Shown piece by piece: positions 1-5,452 of a stretch of DNA of 29,080 nt. The notes under the pieces are model-generated. The model was not told the origin of the DNA, searched no databases, and was given only the letters and a program-made list of their open reading frames with translations. The DNA lies in the IMG/VR virus record IMGVR_UViG_3300022074_000269, positions 1-29,080 of that record; one strand, given 5' to 3'. The position numbers were made by a program, and so were the translations under genes. Every line of letters starts with the position of its first letter. Position 1 is the stretch's first letter. Origin of the DNA: a virus.

Positions 1-2
1 GT

Positions 3-78
3 ATTAAACTATTATTTTATAAAAGTAGTTTAACATTAAACTATTTCTGGATGTATATTCGTTTAGCATTAAACTATT
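3..78. repeat. Three iteron-like direct repeats, ATTAAACTATT
   Basis: ATTAAACTATT occurs exactly at 3-13, 35-45 and 68-78, so the copies are 32 and 33 bases apart, about three helical turns. Copies two and three are preceded by GTTTAAC and GTTTAGC. Around copy two this makes a perfect palindrome, TAGTTTAA-CA-TTAAACTA (26-43); around copy three it is a weaker one (61-74). Regular helical spacing and dyad symmetry suggest binding sites for a dimeric protein, either a regulator or an origin binder. Confidence 0.6.
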
Positions 79-210
79 GAGCGTTTAGGGTTTAAATAAC
101 TTAAGCAACTACACCACCACCTAGTAAACAGGTTGAAAAGCTTATCACCTAAAAATAATTATTAAAAGAATTGTAATGATATCAATCATTTAACTAACAG
201 TATAAAAAAA

Positions 211-270
211 AGTTAGGTTAAACTCTTGAAATAGCAGGATAACAGAATTAACTGTTACTCATATTAATAA
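211..270 (+). promoter_or_regulatory. Promoter/operator-like element ahead of the first gene
   Basis: The stretch begins AGTTAGGTTAAACTCTTGAA and contains CTTGAAATA (225-233), close to the element at 1191-1240. An inverted repeat TAACAG-AATTAA-CTGTTA lies at 240-257, and TATTAATAA follows. TTGAAA at 226-231 could be a -35 box, but no well-spaced -10 is obvious, so the exact promoter is uncertain. It heads the gene starting at 294. Confidence 0.45.
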
Positions 271-293
271 TTAAATGAAAAGGACTTGCTCTT

Positions 294-566
294 ATGGCTA
301 CTGATATTATCACAAATAAATATGGCGAAGCTTTCAAAAAGGTTGCTTTAAAAGATCTTAAAAAAGGTGACGAATTTAAAAGAAAACCAGACGCACTTAA
401 AAATTTCTATAAAGCTCACTACAATAGAAAATCATATCTACAACCTACAGCTAGTTACACCTGTATTCCTGATAATGATTTCCTAGGGTCTGGAATAGAA
501 ATAAACGCTAAAGCATACGTATATGTGGATGTAAATGGTCCAATAAACTACAGTGGAGTATTATAA
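294..566 (+). CDS. Small hypothetical protein, 90 aa
   Basis: I do not recognise this protein. It is lysine-rich at the N-terminus (several Lys/Asp/Glu pairs around residues 15-35) and more hydrophobic towards the end, with an alternating-residue stretch near 65-80 that looks like beta strands. The ATG is preceded by AAAAGGA about ten bases upstream. It is the first gene after the non-coding left region and lies just before the glycosylase-like gene, probably in the same transcript. Position and size suggest an early host-takeover gene, which is inference only. Confidence 0.7.
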   Translation: MATDIITNKYGEAFKKVALKDLKKGDEFKRKPDALKNFYKAHYNRKSYLQPTASYTCIPDNDFLGSGIEINAKAYVYVDVNGPINYSGVL

Positions 567-567
567 A

Positions 568-1158
568 ATGGATAACATATTAAAAGTATTTTCTCTTGCT
601 ACACCTGATGAAATTGCAGATGGCATTAAATGGTATGCAGAAGCGCAAGCCATATCTAAAAAGTTAGCACTAAAACATGATATGCCATTGCATATAGTTG
701 TGGGAGTTATGGCTTCTTTATCTCCCAACAATAAATGGGAAAGAAATGTACAGAATACAGACGAATTGATTGCAGCATATCTTAATGGCGATGCAATCGA
801 GAGTATCAAAGTGTCAACCTATAACAAAATGAAAGAAAAAGCGTGGTCAATTCTGGATGCAATGCCTGATCATGAACAAACTATTTCAATCCTTAATGGT
901 CAAAAGATTATATCATTTTACAGGAATATTATGGGTGACGATACGTGTACTGTAGATGGACACGCCTATAACATTTGGCGCTATGAGCGTCATGGATTAA
1001 CTACAGACAAGACAAACATAGGCAAAAAGTTATATACTGAAATACAGCAAGCTTATGTTAATGCAGCTAATGCAACACTAGTAAATGGTCGCAAGCTTAA
1101 AGCCTTTGAGATGCAAGCTATAACATGGGTCACATGGAAACGTATACATAATATATAA
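568..1158 (+). CDS. Phage protein with OGG1-like helix-hairpin-helix glycosylase features, 196 aa
   Basis: This is a helical protein of about 196 residues. Three segments look conserved by style: ASLSPNNKWERN (residues 49-60), NGQKIISFYRNI followed by TVDGHAYNIW (110-137), and the C-terminal FEMQAITWVTWKRIH. A Gly-x-Lys turn (K113) followed by V-D-x-H (D130, H132) matches the arrangement around the catalytic lysine and aspartate of OGG1-type HhH-GPD DNA glycosylases. The family match is an inference from these motifs. The start at 568 is chosen because GTGGAG lies about nine bases upstream; an in-frame GTG at 553 would overlap the previous gene. It could instead be a phage protein that merely shares the fold. 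Confidence 0.7.
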   Translation: MDNILKVFSLATPDEIADGIKWYAEAQAISKKLALKHDMPLHIVVGVMASLSPNNKWERNVQNTDELIAAYLNGDAIESIKVSTYNKMKEKAWSILDAMPDHEQTISILNGQKIISFYRNIMGDDTCTVDGHAYNIWRYERHGLTTDKTNIGKKLYTEIQQAYVNAANATLVNGRKLKAFEMQAITWVTWKRIHNI

Positions 1159-1193
1159 TTAAATCAGGAGGTTATAAGATAAATAAAAAATAG

Positions 1194-1234
1194 TTAGGTA
1201 AACACTTGAAATATAAACATTAGTGTTTACCTAA
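1194..1234 (+). promoter_or_regulatory. 13-bp perfect inverted repeat enclosing the ACTTGAAATA element
   Basis: TTAGGTAAACACT (1194-1206) is perfectly complementary to AGTGTTTACCTAA (1222-1234), with 15 bases between. TTGAAA (1206-1211) starts at the end of the left arm, and CCTAAT (1230-1235) lies 18 bases further on, which could be -35 and -10 boxes. It stands alone between the genes ending at 1158 and starting at 1271. The best reading is a promoter overlapped by an operator; a structured RNA leader is the alternative. Confidence 0.55.
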
Positions 1235-1270
1235 TTAATAACAGCAACAAATAAAAAAGGGATAGATAAA

Positions 1271-1519
1271 ATGAAAAACATCACAAGACACACTGGTAAA
1301 CTTGTAATTATTAAACGTCTTAAAAATAGCACAATGGGAAACCCTAAGTTCTTATGTGCTATAATAAATGAGGCAAGAACTGGTTTTGGTTTTGAGACTG
1401 CAACAAATTCTGGACATGCTTATTCAATAGAAAACTATGAAAACAAAAATGTTGCTGTAGAAATTGGAACGTATCGCAACAAGGCAACACTGCACACTAT
1501 TAAAGAAATGGGAGTATAA
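1271..1519 (+). CDS. Small hypothetical protein, 82 aa
   Basis: I do not recognise a named family. The protein is basic at the start (KNITRHTGKLVIIKRLKN) and mixed beta-like afterwards, with FETATNSGHAYSIENYENK near the middle and a lysine-rich end. It reads like a compact single domain rather than a membrane protein. The ATG follows AAAAAAGGGATAGATAAA, a plausible ribosome binding site. It is the first gene after the inverted-repeat element at 1194-1234 and heads a run of overlapping or closely spaced small genes up to 2270. Confidence 0.7.
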   Translation: MKNITRHTGKLVIIKRLKNSTMGNPKFLCAIINEARTGFGFETATNSGHAYSIENYENKNVAVEIGTYRNKATLHTIKEMGV

Positions 1520-1523
1520 GACA

Positions 1524-1661
1524 ATGGAAATCAAACAAGTAAAAAATGAGTATGGTTTAAAAGTTTGGCACGTAAGGGACGAGGGATGCATTCAAGAGTT
1601 TTGGACGCTTAAGGAAGCGTTAGACTATGTAGAATACGTCAAGAGCATAGAGGGAGAATGA
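1524..1661 (+). CDS. Small hypothetical protein, 45 aa
   Basis: The 45-residue product has a charged and aromatic sequence (KVWHVRDEGCIQEFWTLKEA) and no membrane segment. The start at 1524 is chosen because GGAG lies at 1511-1514; a longer reading from 1464 would overlap the preceding gene by 56 bases. Its stop almost touches the next start, so the two are probably translated together. Function unknown. The pattern of two strands followed by a helix would suit a small binding domain, but that is a guess. Confidence 0.6.
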   Translation: MEIKQVKNEYGLKVWHVRDEGCIQEFWTLKEALDYVEYVKSIEGE

Positions 1662-1662
1662 A

Positions 1663-1902
1663 ATGATAACACCTGATAGAATACCTGAGCTATTAAAATT
1701 TTGGTTATCAAATGGACAAACCTATGAGAGTTTAAGTGAAGCAATTAATGTAAGGATAACTACACTTAAGAACGAATTGAAAAGCTTTAGACAAGGCGTA
1801 AGGCCAAGTTATGTGAGTGCAGAAATGGGGGAAATAATGAGTAACATATACAACTATGAACAGGCATTAGAGCTATTGGAGGGAATGCAAAATGATAACT
1901 GA
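1663..1902 (+). CDS. Small hypothetical protein, possible HTH, 79 aa
   Basis: The protein is mostly helical. Residues 18-42 (NGQTYESLSEAINVRITTLK and the basic stretch after it) resemble a helix-turn-helix: a 'yeslseAi' helix, a turn, then a basic helix. This suggests DNA binding but is weak evidence. The ATG follows GAGGGAGA of the upstream gene end. Its last codons overlap the next small gene at 1892 by 11 bases, typical of a packed phage early operon. Confidence 0.65.
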   Translation: MITPDRIPELLKFWLSNGQTYESLSEAINVRITTLKNELKSFRQGVRPSYVSAEMGEIMSNIYNYEQALELLEGMQNDN

Positions 1903-2071
1903 TACTATGACATATCAAAAAGAAAAACTGTATAGGCTAAGTGAATATCTGGATGGTCTAACTACAAAAGCGACAAGCGTTTTTTGTAATGAGTTAGAAC
2001 AAACGCAAGCCCTAACTAAACTATGTAAAATAAATAATACTATTGAAAGGATATTGAACGATGAAAAATAA
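1892..2071 (+). CDS. Small helical hypothetical protein, 59 aa
   Basis: This short gene begins MITDTMTYQKEKLYRLSEYL and ends TIERILNDEK. It fills what would otherwise be a gap between two genes. It overlaps both neighbours by exactly 11 bases, and its ATG has GGAGGGAATGC directly upstream, a strong ribosome binding site. The residues suggest one or two amphipathic helices with two cysteines. No family recognised. Neat overlaps and the RBS make it likely real. Confidence 0.6.
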   Translation: MITDTMTYQKEKLYRLSEYLDGLTTKATSVFCNELEQTQALTKLCKINNTIERILNDEK

Positions 2072-2270
2072 TCTAATCAGGATAAATCATGCTACTGGTG
2101 CAGCATTGGAAGTGTTAACAGAAATAACGCAGTTAACTAGTAAGCTTGAACACATACAGGAGTTAGCAATAGAGGTGAAAGGCTCTGGTGCAATACCAAT
2201 TGAAGTAAGGGAAGCCCTAGAAGAAATTGTTTTCTCGTGTGGAAATTTAATTGCGAGAGGTAAAGAATAA
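2061..2270 (+). CDS. Small helical hypothetical protein, 69 aa
   Basis: The product is rich in Ala, Leu, Ile and Glu with heptad-like spacing from residue 12 to 65, consistent with a helical hairpin or coiled coil. There is no membrane segment. AAAGGAT lies about nine bases upstream of the ATG. It closes the small operon that begins at 1271; the next conserved intergenic element follows its stop. Function unknown. Confidence 0.65.
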   Translation: MKNNLIRINHATGAALEVLTEITQLTSKLEHIQELAIEVKGSGAIPIEVREALEEIVFSCGNLIARGKE

Positions 2271-2279
2271 TTATAGGAC

Positions 2280-2317
2280 TACTTGAATTGTAAAAATTAA
2301 TGCTTACTTAATAAGTA
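2280..2317 (+). promoter_or_regulatory. Promoter/operator-like element, third copy of the ACTTGAA family
   Basis: From ACTTGAA onward, 26 of 32 positions match the element at 1204-1235 without gaps (ACTTGAA-TAAA-ATTA-TG-TTAC-TAAT pattern). It also carries a dyad, TACTTA-A-TAAGTA (2305-2317). TTGAAT followed 18 bases later by CTTAAT could act as -35/-10. It lies in the 73-base gap before the gene at 2344. The recurrence is seen directly; promoter function is inferred. Confidence 0.5.
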
Positions 2318-2343
2318 CATACAAAAGAAAAAGGAAAAATGAA

Positions 2344-2538
2344 ATGACTGTAACACTCAACCAAATACTAGCTATGGAAAATGTCCTAGCTACTCGCAAA
2401 ATACCTAGCGACATAGAAGCTATGGCAAAAGCCAAGCGATACAGCGAAAGCAAACAAAAAGTAATTACACTAGGTGATCAACCACTACACTACGTGTTAC
2501 GCATACTAGCTAAGGAGGGCTTAGGTGATGCAGTTTAA
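2344..2538 (+). CDS. Small hypothetical protein, 64 aa
   Basis: A short protein with a basic helix-rich centre (TRKIPSDIEAMAKAKRYSES) and a hydrophobic C-terminal helix (PLHYVLRILAKEGLGDAV). No recognised family. The ATG follows AAAAGGAAAAATGAA. It is the first gene behind the conserved element at 2280-2317 and its end overlaps the next gene by 11 bases. Function unknown. Confidence 0.65.
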   Translation: MTVTLNQILAMENVLATRKIPSDIEAMAKAKRYSESKQKVITLGDQPLHYVLRILAKEGLGDAV

Positions 2539-2704
2539 AGATGTAATAATAGGGGCTGAGGATCTGGAGTGTCACACAATAGACACTGTAGCTGAGGCAA
2601 TATCTGAACACATAATTGAGTTAGGTCTAGCAACACCTGAGACACTAACAGGATTTACTTGGAGGCTAGATGTTAGAATGAGGGTTGATAATGAGACTGT
2701 ATAA
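2528..2704 (+). CDS. Small acidic hypothetical protein, 58 aa
   Basis: This short gene starts MQFKDVIIGAEDLECHTIDT and ends RMRVDNETV. It fills the gap between two neighbours, overlapping the upstream gene by 11 bases and the downstream one by 14. AAGGAGGGC lies upstream of the ATG, a strong ribosome binding site. The composition (acidic, beta-alpha-beta-like) looks like a real small domain. No family recognised. Confidence 0.6.
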   Translation: MQFKDVIIGAEDLECHTIDTVAEAISEHIIELGLATPETLTGFTWRLDVRMRVDNETV

Positions 2705-3020
2705 ATCAAGTAAGGGGCAATGGGTTGGCACTCAGAGAGATGCACAACGCTACTTCCCAAGAGACTGGGAGCAAGTTGAAGTGCCAGTATCTAAGGAGCA
2801 ACTAGTAGAATTTCTGAACGTCCACAAGGTAGGTGCTACACAGCCTGAGCAACAGCAACAGCAACAGCCAGTGATGGTTACACCTGACCCAGAGTTGATA
2901 GACCCAGAGGCTTACACTTGGGTACGTTGGGCATACGAAACGCTAAGGCGTGGCGATAAAAAAGAAACAGAAGCAATGCTTCTCAGAGGATTAGAAAAAC
3001 AAAAGGAGTTAATAAAATGA
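2691..3020 (+). CDS. Hypothetical protein with poly-glutamine linker, 109 aa
   Basis: Residues 1-45 form a first domain starting MRLYKSSKGQWVGTQRDAQR, which suggests a small beta-hairpin. A Gln-rich linker (about residues 53-59) follows, then a helical C-terminal domain (YTWVRWAYETLRRGDKKETE). The linker is coded by alternating CAA/CAG. The ATG at 2691 is preferred over an in-frame TTG at 2685; GAGGG lies upstream. Two short domains joined by a flexible linker suggest a scaffold or binding protein. No function assigned. Confidence 0.65.
   Translation: MRLYKSSKGQWVGTQRDAQRYFPRDWEQVEVPVSKEQLVEFLNVHKVGATQPEQQQQQQPVMVTPDPELIDPEAYTWVRWAYETLRRGDKKETEAMLLRGLEKQKELIK
2850..2867 (+). repeat. Short CAACAG tandem repeat
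   Basis: Three tandem CAACAG units lie inside the gene at 2691-3020 and encode most of its poly-glutamine linker. Such hexamer runs can change copy number by slippage without shifting frame, so linker length may vary among relatives. Confidence 0.8.
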
Positions 3021-3208
3021 AGTATACTGCATACTTCCAAGAGGAACTGCCACTTGACCACGAGCCTAGCCTAAATCATTGGGCTTGGATAATAGCAGAG
3101 GGTGAGATGGAGGATGGTGGCACTAACTGGGATTATGAATATGAACAAGCATGGCATTCATTAGATGCAGAATTTAATTACACATATGAATATAGGGAAG
3201 TAGTATAA
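3017..3208 (+). CDS. Small acidic, aromatic-rich hypothetical protein, 63 aa
   Basis: The 63-residue product is very acidic and rich in Tyr and Trp (LNHWAWIIAEGEMEDGGTNW, then several Tyr-Glu pairs). Strongly acidic, aromatic small phage proteins sometimes act as DNA mimics, but nothing here proves that. The start has AAAAGGAG about eight bases upstream. It overlaps the previous gene by four bases and shares one base with the next. Confidence 0.65.
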   Translation: MKYTAYFQEELPLDHEPSLNHWAWIIAEGEMEDGGTNWDYEYEQAWHSLDAEFNYTYEYREVV

Positions 3209-3408
3209 TGAAACTAATTAAAGTAAGGGTAAATAGAACCATAGAGTATGAAGTATCTGTGGGTGTGGATGATGACCACAAGTATGAACAAGTCAGGGAT
3301 TACTTACAGACTATAGACTGGGATAAAGAGATAGGAATATCACCCCAGAACTACAAACAAATATCAGACTACTATGACTGGATAGATTGGGAGGAAGAAA
3401 ATGTTTGA
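3208..3408 (+). CDS. Small acidic hypothetical protein, 66 aa
   Basis: It begins MKLIKVRVNRTIEYEVSVGV, a beta-hairpin-like stretch, followed by an acidic helix and an aromatic acidic tail (YYDWIDWEEENV). Like its upstream neighbour it is rich in Asp, Glu, Tyr and Trp. Its ATG overlaps the preceding TAA by one base, and its end overlaps the next gene by eight, so translation is probably coupled. No family recognised. Confidence 0.65.
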   Translation: MKLIKVRVNRTIEYEVSVGVDDDHKYEQVRDYLQTIDWDKEIGISPQNYKQISDYYDWIDWEEENV

Positions 3409-3649
3409 TGGATTAATAGATGATGAATGTAAATTGTGGGTGGTATTTTACACAGTTAGACAAAAGACTGGTACACCTGATCAACAGTGGGGCGATCCAG
3501 ATAACCCAGTTTATTTGAAAGACTACTGGGAGATTTGTTGGACTAAAGATGAAGCAGTTAAACACCACAAAAAGATCTTTGATATAGCTGACATACATGT
3601 GTCAGGTATTGCACCAATAGATCCAGAATACAGTACAGATTGGAGATAG
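3401..3649 (+). CDS. Small hypothetical protein, 82 aa
   Basis: The protein starts MFDGLIDDECKLWVVFYTVR and contains several aromatic residues and His/Lys pairs (DEAVKHHKKIFDIADIHVSG). A beta-alpha-beta layout is likely. It has no membrane segment. GGGAGGAAGAAA immediately precedes the ATG, a strong ribosome binding site. Function unknown. It belongs to the same overlapped run as the acidic genes before it. Confidence 0.65.
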   Translation: MFDGLIDDECKLWVVFYTVRQKTGTPDQQWGDPDNPVYLKDYWEICWTKDEAVKHHKKIFDIADIHVSGIAPIDPEYSTDWR

Positions 3650-3651
3650 AA

Positions 3652-3891
3652 ATGAAACATGTATGGTCACTAAAAAGATTAGATTGGAATGATGAAAGAA
3701 AAGAATTTATAGAACGCTACACTAGTCTACATCAGAGTAGTCGCAAGGCTAGACGTGCAGCGATAGAGTACATAACAATTCAAAAAGCAGAAAAGGATTT
3801 AGATACCTACGAATATCACAAAGGCTTTTACACTCTGACATCAGACAGTAAGAACACACACTGTATTGTCTCAAAAAGTTTTGTGGACTAG
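3652..3891 (+). CDS. Small basic hypothetical protein, 79 aa
   Basis: The start at 3652 is chosen because TGGAGATAGAA lies directly upstream; an earlier in-frame TTG at 3640 is less likely. The product is basic and helical, with SSRKARRAAIEYITIQKAEK in the centre, and could bind nucleic acid, though this is only composition. It contrasts with the acidic proteins encoded just before. No family recognised. Confidence 0.6.
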   Translation: MKHVWSLKRLDWNDERKEFIERYTSLHQSSRKARRAAIEYITIQKAEKDLDTYEYHKGFYTLTSDSKNTHCIVSKSFVD

Positions 3892-3949
3892 GGTTGAAAT
3901 GATTTTACATAACACACATATAAGTAGTATGAAACGAAAGGAAAATAAA

Positions 3950-4309
3950 ATGGAACTATCAATACACACAGCAAAGACAGTACGTGAACTGGCCTTTGCA
4001 GCAGCAGCAGTAGCGACAGACAGATACATTGAGAATGTACTGAAGGGTGAGGATGCTTTTAGTTGTGGCTTTGCATGGGTCACAGTCCAACCAAAACACA
4101 AGGGCAACACAAAGCTAGGGCGTGAAGAGCGTAAGGTACTACGTGCTCTAGGATTAGAGAAGGACTGGACAGAGAAAAGGTTTCAGTGGTGGAACCCTAG
4201 TAAGACATACTTCCAGAACATAGACTGCAAGGAAGAAGGGGCAAAGGCAGCAGCCAAAGTTTTAAAATCCTATGGACTGGATGCTTGGGCAAATTCAAGG
4301 TTAGACTAA
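3950..4309 (+). CDS. Conserved phage protein of unknown function, 119 aa
   Basis: The protein has an alpha-helical N-terminus (TVRELAFAAAAVATDRYIEN) and a C-terminal half with CGFAWVTVQPKHKGNTKLG, a WNPS segment, and a final DAWANSRLD. This GFAWV...WNP...SRLD pattern recurs, as I recall, in small proteins of many unrelated tailed phages; its function is not known to me. The start at 3950 is chosen because AAAGGA lies eight bases upstream; in-frame ATGs at 3899 and 3932 are alternatives. The gap at 3892-3949 holds no other feature. Confidence 0.7.
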   Translation: MELSIHTAKTVRELAFAAAAVATDRYIENVLKGEDAFSCGFAWVTVQPKHKGNTKLGREERKVLRALGLEKDWTEKRFQWWNPSKTYFQNIDCKEEGAKAAAKVLKSYGLDAWANSRLD

Positions 4310-4458
4310 TGGAGTATGTCATACGTATAAAAGGAAAGGGTGGTAAGTGTTTTGCTTATCACTCTACCAAAGATAAGTCAGAGCTAGACAGATTAGTAAA
4401 AAAATATTTAGCCATGAAAGATATAACATTTGAAATTCACAGGAGGTATTTAGCCTAA
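4309..4458 (+). CDS. Small basic hypothetical protein, 49 aa
   Basis: This short gene begins MEYVIRIKGKGGKCFAYHST. Its ATG overlaps the preceding stop (TAATG) and its own stop overlaps the following ATG in the same way. AAGG upstream may serve as ribosome binding site. The residues suggest a small beta-beta-alpha fold with many lysines. Its place in a chain of overlapping genes supports it. Function unknown. Confidence 0.55.
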   Translation: MEYVIRIKGKGGKCFAYHSTKDKSELDRLVKKYLAMKDITFEIHRRYLA

Positions 4459-4535
4459 TGGAAACAGAGATGATAGCTATTTTTTGTACCTTGGTATTCT
4501 GGTTGTGGTTAATTTTTATAGGAATAAAAAAGTAA
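4458..4535 (+). CDS. Tiny single-pass membrane peptide, 25 aa
   Basis: The peptide has six N-terminal residues including two Glu, about 17 strongly hydrophobic residues with two Trp, and a GIKK end, the classic layout of a single-span membrane peptide. AGGAGG at 4441-4446 lies upstream of the ATG, which overlaps the preceding TAA. A role at the host membrane (such as exclusion or depolarisation) is possible, but nothing specific can be read from 25 residues. Confidence 0.5.
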   Translation: METEMIAIFCTLVFWLWLIFIGIKK

Positions 4536-4554
4536 GTGAGACAATCTGTCATAC

Positions 4555-4659
4555 TTGAAATGAAATAGTGTGAGTATAACTAACTTAAAGTATTACTAAT
4601 AGAATAAACTAATATCTTTTATTTCTTTAGTTAATATTACTACAAGTAATACTTTAAGT
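4555..4659 (+). promoter_or_regulatory. Intergenic control element with a 15-bp perfect inverted repeat
   Basis: The 144-base gap between genes begins with ACTTGAAAT (fourth member of the recurring family), then TATAACTAAC. ACTTAAAGTATTACT (4583-4597) is then perfectly complementary to AGTAATACTTTAAGT (4645-4659). Inside it, AACTAA (4607-4612) can pair with TTAGTT (4627-4632). No T-run follows, so it is not a standard terminator. A pair of regulator sites, or a long 5' leader hairpin ahead of the gene at 4680, are the main options. Confidence 0.5.
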
Positions 4660-4679
4660 ACAAACCAAAGGAGTGGGTT

Positions 4680-4880
4680 GTGGCTGATGCTAAGTTTAAA
4701 AACATTATGAAAAGACTTGAGTGTGAGACTGAGGAAGAATTGATAACAAGATTACTTGAAGCAAACAGTGAATTGTTGGAGGCCATCTATGACCTACAGT
4801 GGTTCATGGAAGAAAAGAATTTAACGTCAAAAGACTTTCACAAGTGGCAAGAAGAAAAAGAACTGAGGATATACCATTGA
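4680..4880 (+). CDS. Small helical hypothetical protein, 66 aa
   Basis: The gene starts with GTG, with AAAGGAG about eight bases upstream. The product is highly charged and helical (MKRLECETEEELITRLLEAN, then further Leu/Glu heptads), suggesting a coiled coil. There is no membrane segment. It is the first gene behind the inverted-repeat element and its stop overlaps the TTG start of the next gene. Function unknown. Confidence 0.6.
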   Translation: MADAKFKNIMKRLECETEEELITRLLEANSELLEAIYDLQWFMEEKNLTSKDFHKWQEEKELRIYH

Positions 4881-5092
4881 ATATTTATTTACCAGAACCA
4901 ATAACAATTTTAGTAGGAGTCTTGGCATTTCTTTTAGGCTTCCTATATAAGAAACATAGCGACAAAGAAGATATAGCTGACGCATTCGAGGAAGGATTTG
5001 AGAAAGGAACTAAGGATGTAGTAAGGGCTTTGTCTGATATAACAGGGAGGGACATGCAAATTGAACTGGAAAGGGAAGACTTGGACAGATGA
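4877..5092 (+). CDS. Small membrane protein with charged tail, 71 aa
   Basis: A start at TTG 4877 gives NIYLPEP followed by a membrane span (ITILVGVLAFLLGFLY), then a charged cytoplasmic-type helix (HSDKEDIADAFEEGFEKGTK and beyond). GAGGAT lies upstream and the TTG overlaps the previous stop. A GTG at 4799 in the same frame would overlap the previous gene by 82 bases and is unlikely. One N-terminal span plus a long helical tail resembles an i-spanin or a membrane anchor, but no lysis genes flank it, so I leave it unnamed. Confidence 0.6.
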   Translation: MNIYLPEPITILVGVLAFLLGFLYKKHSDKEDIADAFEEGFEKGTKDVVRALSDITGRDMQIELEREDLDR

Positions 5093-5133
5093 TCCACATG
5101 ATGAAGTAACACACTGGATAGGGAGAATGAATT

Positions 5134-5319
5134 GTGAGACACTTAAGATACGAGGAAGAGAAAGTTGTTGCTGTACAACAATATATTATAGACCTACAGA
5201 GGGACATCAGTGACCTTGAGTGGGATGGAGAAAACAAAAAGGCAAACAACCTAAAGAGAATACTAGATGATGTTAAACAACAGAGAGATAAGGGGGAAGT
5301 ATGGTATCCAATGTTTTAA
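5134..5319 (+). CDS. Small coiled-coil hypothetical protein, 61 aa
   Basis: The gene starts with GTG, with GGGAG about eight bases upstream. The product is a long charged helix (KVVAVQQYIIDLQRDISDLE, then Lys-rich heptads), probably a coiled coil. The 41 bases before it hold no clear gene. It overlaps the following short gene by 19 bases. Function unknown. Confidence 0.55.
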   Translation: MRHLRYEEEKVVAVQQYIIDLQRDISDLEWDGENKKANNLKRILDDVKQQRDKGEVWYPMF

Positions 5320-5441
5320 TAGATGACGCAGATAGAGTAGAATATTTATGTGACACAAAAGGAAAAATAGAGTTAGCAAATAGGATTGTTCTTTTAGAAA
5401 AGAGATTAAAGAGAATAAAAGAGATAACAGAAAAGAAATAG
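5301..5441 (+). CDS. Small helical hypothetical protein, 46 aa
   Basis: This short gene begins MVSNVLIDDADRVEYLCDTK and ends in a basic helix (LLEKRLKRIKEITEKK). AGGGGGAAGT directly precedes the ATG, a strong ribosome binding site located inside the end of the upstream gene. One cysteine, no membrane span. No family recognised. Overlap and RBS support it. Confidence 0.5.
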   Translation: MVSNVLIDDADRVEYLCDTKGKIELANRIVLLEKRLKRIKEITEKK

Positions 5442-5452
5442 GAGACAGAAGA

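Larger units (their letters stand above)
1..293. other. Non-coding AT-rich left region
   Basis: No convincing gene lies in the first 293 bases. The stretch is very AT-rich and holds three copies of ATTAAACTATT, a perfect palindrome around 26-43, and further right a conserved promoter/operator-like element just upstream of the first gene. This fits a phage control region or replication-start region. The function is inferred; only the repeats and the lack of genes are seen directly. Confidence 0.6.

Noticed and set aside
3-78. CRISPR array, considered because of the regularly spaced repeats
   Set aside because: Repeats are only 11 bases, there are three copies, the spacers share sequence, and no cas genes are present.
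4535-4679. Possible tRNA or small RNA gene in the 144-base gap
   Set aside because: The inverted repeat does not fold into a cloverleaf, has no anticodon arm or CCA-type end, and is too AT-rich for a tRNA.
5059-5209. Possible frame from TTG near 5060 reading NWKGKTWTDDPHDEVTHW
   Set aside because: The N-terminal part looks protein-like, but it starts inside one gene, ends inside another with a Cys/Arg-rich tail, and the GTG gene at 5134 has the better ribosome binding site.
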